DNA from: Pantoea sp. AS-PWVM4
GTDB taxonomy: Bacteria; Pseudomonadota; Gammaproteobacteria; Enterobacterales; Enterobacteriaceae
DNA: 64,000 nt
NCBI RefSeq assembly: GCF_000468095.1
Contig: NZ_ASZC01000005.1
Span: 1 to 64,000, forward strand
Direction: 5' to 3'
Part shown: piece by piece, positions 16,950-25,953 of the stretch
How the letters are laid out: every line of letters starts with the position of its first letter
Numbering within the stretch: position 1 is the stretch's first letter
The notes under the pieces: generated by a model
Told to the model about the DNA's origin: nothing
What the model saw: the letters and a program-made list of their open reading frames with translations, nothing else
Databases searched by the model: none
Made by a program: the position numbers and the translations under genes

Positions 16950-19256
16950 ATGTTAGATATGAGCCAACATAAGAAACGCACCGTGCTGGTGGTAGACGAC
17001 AGCATTGTTGCCCCCAATACCACCGGTGGTCGCGCTGTGCTGGAGCTGATTGAAGCACTGGAAGAGAACAATCTGGCGGTCATTGGCTCAGCCAGTTTTA
17101 CCGATGCCGTCGCCACCATCATGTCTGATTCATCGGTGTGTTGCGTGTTTGTCGACTGGACCTTAGGTAAAAATGACGACGATACCCACCGTGAGGCCTT
17201 TACTCTGTTGCAGACCATTCGTCAGCGCAATCGTGAAGTGCCGGTATTACTGATGGCTGAACACTCCTGCATCGATTCACTCAATCTCGATGTCCTGCAA
17301 CTGGTGAATGAATTCGTCTGGATGCTGGAGGATACCGCGGAATTTATTGCCGCCCGCGCCATCACGCTGATTGATCGCTATTTTGACCGCCTGCTGCCCC
17401 CCTTTACCAAAGCGCTGTTTAATTACACCCAGCACTCCCCGGAATATTCATGGGCAGCGCCGGGGCATCAGGGAGGAATTGCCTTTACTAAAACCGCCGT
17501 GGGCCGTGAGTTTTATGACTTTTTCGGTGAAAACCTGTTCCGCACCGATACCGGTATTGAACGCGGTTCTCTGGGTTCGTTGCTGGATCACGCCGGACCA
17601 ATAAAAGACTCTGAAGCCTATGCCGCACGGATATTTGGCTCGCATCAAAGCTATTCAGTGCTGAACGGCACCTCCGGTTCCAACCGCGCCATCATGGCAG
17701 CCGTGTTGGGTGATAAAGAGTTCGCCCTGTGCGATCGCAATTGCCACAAATCGATCGAGCAAGGATTGGTGATGAGCGGTGCGATCCCGGTCTTCTTCGT
17801 ACCAACACGTAACCGCTTCGGCATTATTGGCCCGATCCCCCGGCGTCAATTCGAACCTGCCGCCATCCGGGAAAAAATCAAACATCATCCGTTTGCTGAA
17901 CTGGCAGTTCACGATAAGCCGGTGTACGCGGTGGTCACCAACTGCACCTACGACGGTATGTGCTATCACGCCAGCGTGGCGGAAACGCTGCTGGCTGAGA
18001 GCGTTGATCAGATCCACTTCGATGAAGCCTGGTATGCCTATGCCCGCTTCAATCCATTCTATAAAGATCGCTTCGCGATGCGCGGCGATCCCGCCGATCA
18101 CGATTCTTCCGGACCGACGGTGTTTGCCACGCATTCAACGCATAAATTACTTGCGGCACTGTCGCAGGCATCGTGGATTCATGTGCGCAACGGCAAAAAG
18201 CCGGTCGAGCATTCGCGTTTTAACGAATCCTATATGTTGCAGGCTACCACCTCCCCGCTCTACGCCATCATCGCCGCAAACGAAGTTGGTGCCGCCATGA
18301 TGGACGGCAAGCAAGGGGAAACCTTGACCCAAGAGGTGATTAACGAAGCGGTCGATTTTCGCCTCGCGTTGGCAAAGGTCAATGCGACCTACAAATCTCG
18401 TGGGGAGTGGTTTTTCGCCCCGTGGAACGCGACCGAAATCACCGATGCCGCCAGCGGTAAACGCATTCCGTTTGTTGATGCTTCACGCCAACAGTTGGTT
18501 AGTGATCCCAACTGCTGGGTACTGAAACCTGGCGAAGCCTGGCACGGTTTTGGCGATCTGGAGGAGGAATGGTGTCTGCTGGACCCCATCAAAGCCGGCA
18601 TTTTGTGCCCCGGAATGGGTGATGATGGTGAAATGCAGGCAAGTGGTATCCCTGCTGCGATGCTGACGGCCTTTCTGAGCCAGCATGGCATTGTCCCTTC
18701 ACGTACTACTGACTTTATGGTGTTGTGCCTGTTTTCGGTTGGTGTGACCAAAGGAAAATGGGGCACGCTGATTAACGTTTTGCTGGAATTTAAGCAGCAT
18801 TATGATGCCAATACGCTGCTGGTAAGCTGCCTGCCTGACCTGGTTGCTGGCCATGAAGATCGTTACGGCAAAATGGGCCTGAAAGATATTTGTGATGAGA
18901 TGTTCGCTTATATGCGCACCAGCCAGATGGATCGCCTGCAATCGGAAGCCTTTGGCAAGCTGCCACAACCGGTGACACTACCGCGTGACGCGTTTCAGAA
19001 GCACATGGCTGGTCATTGCGAGCAGTTACCGCTGACGCAACTGGCCGGACGAACCTCCGCCGTCGGCGTTATACCCTATCCTCCCGGTATCCCAATCGTG
19101 ATGCCTGGGGAAAGCTTTGGTGAAGCAGACGGCCCGTGGCTCAGTTATATCCGCAGTATTGCCGAATGGGGCGAACGCTTTCCAGGCTTCGAGAAAGAGC
19201 TGGAAGGCGCGGAAATGAAAGACGGTGTTTATCACATCTGGGTATTAAAGCCGTAG
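16950..19256 (+). CDS. adiA: acid-inducible arginine decarboxylase AdiA
   Basis: 768 residues (E. coli AdiA 756), from an ATG with AAGGAG seven bases upstream. Domains: N-terminal response-regulator-like wing domain (about 12-140), PLP-dependent fold-type-I core (about 150-600) and C-terminal domain. The Schiff-base lysine is K399 in ATHSTHK; the HFDEAWYAY segment holds the PLP-binding Asp358. The enzyme decarboxylates arginine to agmatine in the cytoplasm, consuming a proton; AdiC exchanges the product. The extra residues lie at the N terminus. No AdiY-type AraC regulator gene is present between or beside the pair. Confidence 0.95.
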   Translation: MLDMSQHKKRTVLVVDDSIVAPNTTGGRAVLELIEALEENNLAVIGSASFTDAVATIMSDSSVCCVFVDWTLGKNDDDTHREAFTLLQTIRQRNREVPVLLMAEHSCIDSLNLDVLQLVNEFVWMLEDTAEFIAARAITLIDRYFDRLLPPFTKALFNYTQHSPEYSWAAPGHQGGIAFTKTAVGREFYDFFGENLFRTDTGIERGSLGSLLDHAGPIKDSEAYAARIFGSHQSYSVLNGTSGSNRAIMAAVLGDKEFALCDRNCHKSIEQGLVMSGAIPVFFVPTRNRFGIIGPIPRRQFEPAAIREKIKHHPFAELAVHDKPVYAVVTNCTYDGMCYHASVAETLLAESVDQIHFDEAWYAYARFNPFYKDRFAMRGDPADHDSSGPTVFATHSTHKLLAALSQASWIHVRNGKKPVEHSRFNESYMLQATTSPLYAIIAANEVGAAMMDGKQGETLTQEVINEAVDFRLALAKVNATYKSRGEWFFAPWNATEITDAASGKRIPFVDASRQQLVSDPNCWVLKPGEAWHGFGDLEEEWCLLDPIKAGILCPGMGDDGEMQASGIPAAMLTAFLSQHGIVPSRTTDFMVLCLFSVGVTKGKWGTLINVLLEFKQHYDANTLLVSCLPDLVAGHEDRYGKMGLKDICDEMFAYMRTSQMDRLQSEAFGKLPQPVTLPRDAFQKHMAGHCEQLPLTQLAGRTSAVGVIPYPPGIPIVMPGESFGEADGPWLSYIRSIAEWGERFPGFEKELEGAEMKDGVYHIWVLKP

Positions 19257-19267
19257 CAGTGAATCAT

Positions 19268-19291
19268 GCCTGGTCGGTGTAACGACCAGGC
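19268..19291 (+). terminator. hairpin after adiCA
   Basis: Perfect 9-bp stem GCCTGGTCG/CGACCAGGC with a 6-base loop, 12 bp after the adiA stop. The following AATCCTTCG is a poor U-tract, so it may be a weak terminator or a 3' stabilising hairpin. Confidence 0.65.
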
Positions 19292-19413
19292 AATCCTTCG
19301 TCACATCTGAGTGCGACCAGGAATTATCTTGGTCATCCCTTCCACTATCTGATTTCAAAATATTTCAACAGCAACAAGAATACCGGGACTACATCTCAAT
19401 GGAATGAAAAATC

Positions 19414-21951
19414 GTGAAGTTAAATCAATTAGCTATGGGGATCACCCTGGCACTTTCCCCGCTGCTGCTTACAGGTCATGCAAGCGCCAGCAGCTCTCCG
19501 TGGTGGGAAGAATTTAGCAGCAATGCCGGGTTTATTGAGGCGCTGCCGCATATTGGCACCAGCCTGGAAGAATTACGTCAGGATACGGAGAAAGGACTCC
19601 GAGATTCGTTCGATAGCCGCACACCTTTGTTCTGGCTGAAACGAACGATGGAGATGTACCCTCCCGGGTTCCCGGATCGTTACAATATGCCGGTGGCCCA
19701 CCATGAAACCAAAGATTGGGTCAACGCGCCTTATGCCACCATGGGTCGTGGTATTTTCTTTTTTACCCGCACCTTTGGTGAAGCCGGACAAAATATCACC
19801 GTGAGTGTTGGCAATATCCCTGCGGGCGCAAAGTGCTATGCGGCGACTGGGCGTGAGTTTGCGGATAAAGATGCCATGTATCTGGATCAACAACAATTAA
19901 CCGCGCAAAGCGACAACACCTACACGTTTAAAAAATCCGGCGTTTTATTATTAGGCTGTGGTGATCCGGATAAACAACAAGTGAGCGAATTTGTTCCCTT
20001 TAAAATAAATGGCGGCAGCAACAGCCATTTATTTATTTTAGGGCAGAGTAGCCAAAATGATTGGGCGGGAAGTAAAACGGTTGCAGGTAAATTTGGTTTT
20101 GCGCTCTTATATGACGGGCATGCAAACACGGTAGTTCCGAACCGAATCGCACAGCAAACCGATGAAATGGTTGGCAAAGTATTGGGTGACAACCTGCGTG
20201 TCGCGGCGCTGTACGAGAAGATCAATGGTATGGATGGCACAGAATATCTGTTCACCTCCCCCAGGGGTTCGATGTTCACGAATTACGATAACTGTTGCTT
20301 CGCGGATTATCGCAACGGTTATATCGGTGTCGGCTTCCATGCCAATCGCATGAATGATAAGAACGGCGATAACTGGGGAGTCTGGCATGAAATTGGTCAT
20401 GAGTACGAGCCGATTAAAGAGGCATTTAGTACCTTCTCTGAAATCCAGGTTAACCGCTATTCCATTGAAGCTTGCCAAATGTTTAAGGGTCGCGAAGTTC
20501 CCCTGAACCAGTGCCATGTCGATATTTCTCCTGAAGAGGGTATCTGGGACAAGCAGGCAGTGGCTAACTTTATTGCTTCCGGCATGCATTATCCAGATTA
20601 CAGCGCCATTAATAACCTCTGGAAGCAACTCAACTTCTTTTCACGTTTACGCTTCTCGTATGGTGAAGATTTCTTTCCTCATGTTAACCAAAGGCGTTTG
20701 AAGGCAATTCAGCAGGCACCAGGCACTACCATCGCAGAAAAGACCGATTCCGTTATAGGTTCAAAACAAAAGGTCATCGACTTTAGTGTGGTGGCTTACA
20801 GCCAGGCTGCCGGGCAGGATTTGCGCCAGTACTTCACGCAGTGGGGACTGAATTTCAGCGCCCAGGCTGGACAGAAAGTTGCTGATCTCAAACTACCACA
20901 ACCAGGTGAAGAGCAAGGCGAGCAGCCAGCACCCCAGGTGAATCTGAGTCGGGACAACATCGTCGCTGTCGCAACTTACAACAATGGTTTTGGTTATAGC
21001 GTCACCGCCAGCAGCGACCAGAATGATGTCAGCTATCAATGGAAGCGCATTGATGGCGATGCGCGTATCTACACCAAAACCAACAACACCGCGACAGTGG
21101 AGGTGGTGATTCCTAAGAATGTGGCTAACGTCTCTACGCGTTTTGAAGTTACGGCGAGCAGTAAGCACGGAAGCGACAGAAAAACGCTGACCGTCTCCGC
21201 CATCGCGCCAGCAGTCGACATTATCGGCCCGGTAAGTATGGATTCCACTTCACCGGTTCAACTGGAGGCGCAGGCTAACTTTGAACAAGCCAGTTATGAC
21301 TGGTCACTGTTAAAAGGCAACCAGGTTGTTACCGCAGGAGTTGACCAACATGGGCAGGTGAAATCCGGTCTGGAAGCCGGTAGCTACACCGTAAAAGTGA
21401 CCGCAACCAGTGTCGCAGGTGCACGCACCGCCTCACAAAACCACACCATCAATGTGACAACGCCGGTACAGAATAGTGATCAGGCATTTGTCACCGCTGC
21501 GAAGCTGAAGATGATTGCCAATGACAGAGGTGAAAGCATGGTCTTTAGCGGCGGCGTATCCGCTGACGTCACCGCAACCAGCACCCCGTCTTATCGCTGG
21601 ACCTTACCCACCGTTGCTCACGGTGGCACTAACGGCTGGGCTAACCAAAGTTTCACGGTGACCAAAACCACTCAGCCACAAACCCTGAAGGTTAAAGTGA
21701 CCGTCACCGCAGGTAACCACAGTCGCGATCTGGAGGAGGGAATTACGGTTCCGGCTATTGCGAACGGAGGTAGCGATTACCCAGCCTGGGTGTATGGCAC
21801 CCGTTATACGAAAGGTGATGTGGTGAAACATGACGGTAAGCTGTTTGAGTGTACCGTTGCCGGCTGGTGCAGCCAGACAGGCCAGTGGTCACAGATGCAT
21901 TATGAGCCAGGTAAAGGAATCAGTTGGACTCAGGCGTGGAAATACCATTAA
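19414..21951 (+). CDS. secreted M60-family metallopeptidase with CBM5/12-like tail
   Basis: 845 residues from a GTG start that gives a good signal peptide (MKLNQLAMGITLALSPLLLTGHASA). The enhancin/SslE-like M60 catalytic region spans about 100-480, with the zinc motif HEIGHEYE at 325-332 and a candidate third ligand Glu336. It is followed by Ig/PKD-like beta domains (about 510-785), then a terminal 57-residue domain rich in aromatic residues and Cys (YPAWVYGTRYTKGDVVKHDG, WCSQTGQW, WTQAWKYH) typical of CBM5/12 chitin-binding modules. M60 enzymes cleave heavily O-glycosylated proteins such as mucins and insect peritrophic matrix proteins. A host-surface or insect-gut role is inferred. It stands alone between adiCA and tRNA-Phe. 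Confidence 0.88.
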   Translation: MKLNQLAMGITLALSPLLLTGHASASSSPWWEEFSSNAGFIEALPHIGTSLEELRQDTEKGLRDSFDSRTPLFWLKRTMEMYPPGFPDRYNMPVAHHETKDWVNAPYATMGRGIFFFTRTFGEAGQNITVSVGNIPAGAKCYAATGREFADKDAMYLDQQQLTAQSDNTYTFKKSGVLLLGCGDPDKQQVSEFVPFKINGGSNSHLFILGQSSQNDWAGSKTVAGKFGFALLYDGHANTVVPNRIAQQTDEMVGKVLGDNLRVAALYEKINGMDGTEYLFTSPRGSMFTNYDNCCFADYRNGYIGVGFHANRMNDKNGDNWGVWHEIGHEYEPIKEAFSTFSEIQVNRYSIEACQMFKGREVPLNQCHVDISPEEGIWDKQAVANFIASGMHYPDYSAINNLWKQLNFFSRLRFSYGEDFFPHVNQRRLKAIQQAPGTTIAEKTDSVIGSKQKVIDFSVVAYSQAAGQDLRQYFTQWGLNFSAQAGQKVADLKLPQPGEEQGEQPAPQVNLSRDNIVAVATYNNGFGYSVTASSDQNDVSYQWKRIDGDARIYTKTNNTATVEVVIPKNVANVSTRFEVTASSKHGSDRKTLTVSAIAPAVDIIGPVSMDSTSPVQLEAQANFEQASYDWSLLKGNQVVTAGVDQHGQVKSGLEAGSYTVKVTATSVAGARTASQNHTINVTTPVQNSDQAFVTAAKLKMIANDRGESMVFSGGVSADVTATSTPSYRWTLPTVAHGGTNGWANQSFTVTKTTQPQTLKVKVTVTAGNHSRDLEEGITVPAIANGGSDYPAWVYGTRYTKGDVVKHDGKLFECTVAGWCSQTGQWSQMHYEPGKGISWTQAWKYH

Positions 21952-22001
21952 TCCTTGCTGATTCGTTACCCTGAGCAAAAGGTTTCTTCTGGCCCCAAAA
22001 G

Positions 22002-22030
22002 CAAAAACCCAGCCATAAGGCTGGGTTTTC
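22002..22030 (-). terminator. rho-independent terminator of tRNA-Phe
   Basis: Stem AACCCAGCC/GGCTGGGTT with an A/T-rich flank, 8 bp beyond the tRNA 3' end on the minus strand; the minus-strand product ends in a U-run. It may also stop readthrough from the M60 gene. Confidence 0.85.
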
Positions 22031-22037
22031 TGAATTT

Positions 22038-22113
22038 TGGTGCCCGAACCCGGAATCGAACCAGGGACACGGGGATTTTCAATCCCCTGCTCTACCGACT
22101 GAGCTATTCGGGC
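22038..22113 (-). tRNA. tRNA-Phe (GAA)
   Basis: 76 nt with the CCA end encoded. The acceptor stem is GCCCGAA/TTCGGGC, the anticodon loop TTGAAAA carries GAA, and the T-loop is TTCGATT. It is near-identical to E. coli tRNA-Phe. Its 3' end faces the M60 gene, the side where integrating elements usually insert. No integrase is present and I see no duplicated tRNA 3' segment in the window. Confidence 0.97.
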
Positions 22114-22243
22114 AACGGGGCGCATTAAACCCTAACCAGCCCGTACCGTCAAACGCTTTTCAGCGAAATGCAACTGACTGCCGTCTTTTGCAGCAACCAA
22201 CGGACTAAGTGGTAAAAATTCATGTCCAGCCACGCTTTTTCGG

Positions 22244-22270
22244 TGAATTTTTAATCGATCGCGCCGATAA
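22244..22270 (+). promoter_or_regulatory. sigma-28 (FliA) promoter for the chemoreceptor
   Basis: TGAATTTT, an 11-base spacer, and GCCGATAA match the flagellar consensus TAAAGTTT-N11-GCCGATAA at 6 of 8 and 8 of 8 positions with exact spacing. It lies 36 bp before the chemoreceptor ATG, consistent with class 3 flagellar control. Confidence 0.75.
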
Positions 22271-22306
22271 CCGAACTGATACCATACCAATAAAATAAGG
22301 TTCACC

Positions 22307-23629
22307 ATGTTTACCACTATCACATCAGGCATTCTGTCACGTTTGGCGTGGCAGCGGCGCAGCCATCCCTCAGCCACGCTTCACGCGTTGCATGATGCTA
22401 TCGCCATCATCGAGTTCACACCGCAAGGACGTATCCTGACCGCCAATGACCTGTTTCTCAGTTGTATGGGATACACATTGGCGGAAATCGTCGGTCAACA
22501 TCACAACATGTTCTGTACGGCCGATCTGATCCAGTCACCCCAATATGGTGATTTTTGGCGGCGGCTGAATCGCGGCGAAGCCTTCAGCGATAAGTTTCTG
22601 CGGGTGGCTAAAAACAGCCGTCCCATCTGGCTGGAAGCCAATTATGTGCCGGTGCAGGATCGCAGCGGTCGGGTGATTAAAATCATTAAGCTGGCGACGG
22701 ATATTACTGAGCATATTGTTGATGCCCAGGAACAACGCGCCATGACCACGGCCATTGAGCGCTCTATGGCCGTCATTGCCTTTAACCTGAAAGGTGAAGT
22801 GCTGCAAGCCAATGCTAACTTCCTCAACACCATGCATTATCATGCCGATGAGATCGTGGGTCGCCATCACAGCCTGTTCTGCACGGAGGAGCTACGTAAC
22901 AGCCCAGAATATCAGCAGTTCTGGCAGAAACTGAATCGAGGTGAGTTTATTTCCGGCCAGTTTCAGCGCGTGAACAAACAAGGCAGCATCGTCTGGCTGC
23001 GTGCCACCTATAACCCGGTATTTAGCGAACACGGTGAGCTGTATAAAGTGGTGAAGTTTGCCACAGACGTCACGGCACAGGTGGAGAAGAACCAACAGGA
23101 GCGCAAGGCGGCCCAGCAGGCCTATCAAACCGCCCAACAAACCACGGAAAACACCCGACTTGGCGCAACGGTGATTGAGAACAGCGTGCAAACCATGCAT
23201 GACCTTGCCAGTGAGCTTCAGGATATTTCCGGCGATATCCATAACCTGAGCAATTCCTCCGACCGTATCGGCGCGATTGTGGAAAGTATTCGCAGTATCG
23301 CAAATCAAACCAATCTGCTGGCGCTTAACGCGGCAATTGAAGCTGCGCGCGCCGGTGAACACGGTCGCAGCTTTGCGGTGGTCGCCAACGAGGTGCGAAC
23401 CCTGGCGGCCAACATCAACCGCGCCACCAGCGAAATTGAGAGCAAGGTGCAGCAGAACCACCAACTGGCGGATAAGGCGTTGAAAGGGATTGAATCCAAC
23501 CTGAAGCGCGCCGATCAGGGCGTTGCGCTGGCCCAACAGGCTGGCGGCGTGATGACAGAAATCCGTGACAGTGCCGACGATGTCGTGCGTGCCATTAGCC
23601 ACGTCACCAAGACGTTAAAAGGCGAGTAA
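22307..23629 (+). CDS. soluble PAS-PAS methyl-accepting chemotaxis protein, BdlA-like
   Basis: 440 residues. There are two similar PAS domains (about 25-132 and 147-255), both with the HHxxFCT and W..LNRGE/F signatures found in this chemoreceptor class. A short MCP signalling domain (about 270-440) follows, with the conserved hairpin tip [34 protein letters not shown]. There is no transmembrane helix or HAMP. The architecture matches Pseudomonas aeruginosa BdlA, a cytoplasmic energy/redox sensor in biofilm dispersion, and differs from membrane-bound Aer. It should signal through CheW/CheA. The FliA promoter just upstream links it to the flagellar regulon. It is convergent with the PBP2 gene. 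Confidence 0.9.
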   Translation: MFTTITSGILSRLAWQRRSHPSATLHALHDAIAIIEFTPQGRILTANDLFLSCMGYTLAEIVGQHHNMFCTADLIQSPQYGDFWRRLNRGEAFSDKFLRVAKNSRPIWLEANYVPVQDRSGRVIKIIKLATDITEHIVDAQEQRAMTTAIERSMAVIAFNLKGEVLQANANFLNTMHYHADEIVGRHHSLFCTEELRNSPEYQQFWQKLNRGEFISGQFQRVNKQGSIVWLRATYNPVFSEHGELYKVVKFATDVTAQVEKNQQERKAAQQAYQTAQQTTENTRLGATVIENSVQTMHDLASELQDISGDIHNLSNSSDRIGAIVESIRSIANQTNLLALNAAIEAARAGEHGRSFAVVANEVRTLAANINRATSEIESKVQQNHQLADKALKGIESNLKRADQGVALAQQAGGVMTEIRDSADDVVRAISHVTKTLKGE

Positions 23630-23637
23630 TCGGCACG

Positions 23638-23666
23638 ACCCCGCTGACCTGGTGACACAGCGGGGT
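23638..23666. terminator. hairpin between convergent chemoreceptor and PBP2 genes
   Basis: ACCCCGCTG/CAGCGGGGT perfect 9-bp stem with an 11-base loop, 8 bp after the chemoreceptor stop and 8 bp beyond the PBP2 stop. There is no strong U-tract in either direction. Confidence 0.55.
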
Positions 23667-23673
23667 GGTTCCA

Positions 23674-25566
23674 TTAATGAGCCGCAGGCGCGTTAGCGAT
23701 ATTCGCGGTCTCCAGCGGCACGGCTGGCGGCGGCAGGAAGATATGGTCAAGGATATTACGCATCACCGGCGCAGCGGTAATCCCTTCATTCCCGCCGTTT
23801 TCCAGAATCAACGCCACCGCCACTTTAGGATCGTTGAACGGCGCAAAGGCGGTGTAAAAAATATGGTCACGCAGGCGCGTCGGGATCATTTTCGCGTTGT
23901 AGACCTGGTTCTGCCGCAGGCTAAATACCTGTGATGTCCCGCTTTTTGCCGCTATGCCGTAAGGGGCGGTGTGGAAATATTTATAACCGGTGCCGTTAGG
24001 TGCATTCGCCATGCCAAACATGGCATGGCGTACCAGCGACCAGTAGGGTGATTTCGGGTCGCCAATTTGCGGTTGCGGATCTTTTGGCTCATATGCCTGC
24101 TGGGTGGTGCCAAGCTGCACTTTCCCTAACAGATGCGGATTAATCACCCGACCATTGTTAATTAACGCCACCAACGCTTTTACCATCTGAATCGGCGTCG
24201 CAATCCAGTAGCCTTGTCCAATCCCCACCGAGACGGTGTCGCCCTGATACCAGCCCTTCTTATGAACTTTCTGTTTCCATTCGCGGCTCGGCAGCAGTCC
24301 GGCGTACTCTTCATTGAGATCGATACCGGTCGGTTTACCGTAGCCAAACTGGCTGAGCATATGGTGGATGCGGTCAATCCCCATCATAAACGCCACCTGA
24401 TAGAAGAAGGTGTCCGCCGACTCCTCAATCGCGCGCGTCACATCCAGCATGCCGTGGCCGCTTTTTTTCCAGTCGCGGTATTTACGATCGGTCCCCGGCA
24501 GCGTCCAGGTCGGCGCGCCAAAGAAGGTGGTTTGCGGGGTGATGACGCCAGTTAGCAGCGCCGACATCGCCATATAGGGTTTCACCGTTGAAGCAGGCGG
24601 GTAAAGGCCCTGGGTCACACGGTTAATCAACGGCAGGTTCTTATCCTGCAACAGGGTTTTATACGCCTGATAACTGATGCCTTTCACAAAGGGGTTCGGG
24701 TCATAGCTGGGGCTGGAAACCATTGCCAGCACGCTGCCATCATGCGGATCCTCAATCAGCACCGCCGCGCGTTGCCCCACCAGTTGGCTCTCGACATACT
24801 GTTGCAGATGCAGGTCGAGCGTCAGATAGATATTTTTCCCGGCAACCGGCGGCACTTCTTTCAGGACGCGCACGATGCGACCGTGGTTATCCACTTCGAC
24901 TTCCTGATAACCGGTTTTGCCATGCAGAACCGATTCGTAATAGCCTTCAATGCCCTGCTTACCGATGTTGTGGTCAGCGGCATAGTTTTCACCCACGCCC
25001 TCTTCGTTCAGGCGTTTGTAGTCGTTATCGTTAATTTTCGACACGTAACCGACCACATGCGCCAGGTCAGCACCATAGGGATATTGGCGATCCTGGTAGG
25101 TATCGATACTCACGCCGGTAAAGCGGAATTGGTTGACTGCAAATCGCGCCACCTGCTCGTCAGTCAGTTCTTCTTTCAGCACCACCGGTTTGTAGCGGCT
25201 GTTTTGCTTGAGGTTTTTCCAGAAGGTGTCGATCTCTTCCGGGGTTAAATCGACAATCGGCGTCAGCGCTGCGATGGTCGCCTTCATATCATCGATTTTG
25301 TAAGGGGTCAGCAGGATGTCGTACCAGGTGACATTACGCACCAGCGGAATGCCGTTGCGATCGTAAATCAGCCCGCGCGTCGGCGCGATGGGGATCATTT
25401 TGATGTCGTTTTCGTTGGATCGCGTCGCGTAGTAGCTGTGCTCATCCACCTGCAAATGGTAGAGGTTAACACCGAGGATAGTGAAACAGATCACCACCAA
25501 CGCAAAGGCCACGATCGCGCGGCGAACAAACAGTTTCTCTTCGGCTTCGAAATTACGGAAATTCAT
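23674..25566 (-). CDS. penicillin-binding protein 2 (MrdA family), unlinked to rodA
   Basis: 630 residues, full length for PBP2. One N-terminal membrane anchor (about 15-38) is followed by a dimerisation/pedestal region and a transpeptidase domain with Ser326 in STVK (326-329), the second motif SAD (383-385) and the third KSGT (541-544). It should cross-link lateral-wall peptidoglycan with a RodA-type glycosyltransferase. In enterobacteria the housekeeping mrdA sits with rodA, rlpA and dacA; here none is near and the flanks are a chemoreceptor and the deo operon. That suggests a paralogue, as with the acid-expressed PBP2-SAL of Salmonella, though the window alone cannot show a second copy exists. 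Confidence 0.88.
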   Translation of the reverse strand: MNFRNFEAEEKLFVRRAIVAFALVVICFTILGVNLYHLQVDEHSYYATRSNENDIKMIPIAPTRGLIYDRNGIPLVRNVTWYDILLTPYKIDDMKATIAALTPIVDLTPEEIDTFWKNLKQNSRYKPVVLKEELTDEQVARFAVNQFRFTGVSIDTYQDRQYPYGADLAHVVGYVSKINDNDYKRLNEEGVGENYAADHNIGKQGIEGYYESVLHGKTGYQEVEVDNHGRIVRVLKEVPPVAGKNIYLTLDLHLQQYVESQLVGQRAAVLIEDPHDGSVLAMVSSPSYDPNPFVKGISYQAYKTLLQDKNLPLINRVTQGLYPPASTVKPYMAMSALLTGVITPQTTFFGAPTWTLPGTDRKYRDWKKSGHGMLDVTRAIEESADTFFYQVAFMMGIDRIHHMLSQFGYGKPTGIDLNEEYAGLLPSREWKQKVHKKGWYQGDTVSVGIGQGYWIATPIQMVKALVALINNGRVINPHLLGKVQLGTTQQAYEPKDPQPQIGDPKSPYWSLVRHAMFGMANAPNGTGYKYFHTAPYGIAAKSGTSQVFSLRQNQVYNAKMIPTRLRDHIFYTAFAPFNDPKVAVALILENGGNEGITAAPVMRNILDHIFLPPPAVPLETANIANAPAAH

Positions 25567-25672
25567 CGGGGGGCTTTATCTCATCGTTAGCCCGCTAATG
25601 ATAGGGAGTTCTCGCGTCAGAGCCAGCAGGAAGATGCACAAGCCTGGGTAAAAGTGTGACAGATGGTTTCAC

Positions 25673-25936
25673 CCCTCACCCTAACCCTCTCCCGCCAGCG
25701 GGAGAGGGAACCGATCGAGCGTGTTTCTATCTCCCGCAAGCGGGAGAGGGAACCGATCGAGCGTGTTTCTATCTCCCGCAAACGGGAGAGGGAACTGATC
25801 GAGCATATTGCACGTCTCCCGCAAGCGGGAGAGGGAACGATCGAGCATATTGCACGTCTCCCGCTTGCGGGAGAGGGAACGATCGAGCATATTGCACGTC
25901 TCCCTCTCCCTCATGGGAGAGGGCCGGGGTGAGGGT
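25673..25936. repeat. array of five 42-bp tandem palindromic units inside a MITE-like palindrome
   Basis: Units begin at 25689, 25731, 25773, 25816 and 25858 (42, 42, 43, 42 and 42 bp). Each opens with a perfect hairpin such as CTCCCGCAAGCGGGAG followed by AGGGAAC and a GATCGAGC segment. The outer ends (CCTCACCCTAACCCTCTCCC and GGGAGAGGGCCGGGGTGAGG) are inverted repeats of a dispersed enterobacterial palindrome. The first two units end GTGTTTCTAT and the last three ATATTGCACGT, so the array grew in at least two steps. It lies between the deoD stop and the start of the PBP2 gene. Confidence 0.9.
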
Positions 25937-25953
25937 AACCAAGCGCAGAGGAA

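Noticed and set aside
22038..22113. tRNA-Phe as an attachment site of an integrated island
   Set aside because: No integrase, no duplicated tRNA 3' segment and no phage or conjugation genes are visible; only the gene layout hints at it, so it is kept as a hypothesis in the tract finding, not as a feature.
25673..25936. CRISPR array
   Set aside because: The 42-bp units are contiguous with no unique spacers, each repeat is internally palindromic along its first part, the outer ends belong to a dispersed palindrome family, and no cas gene is present.
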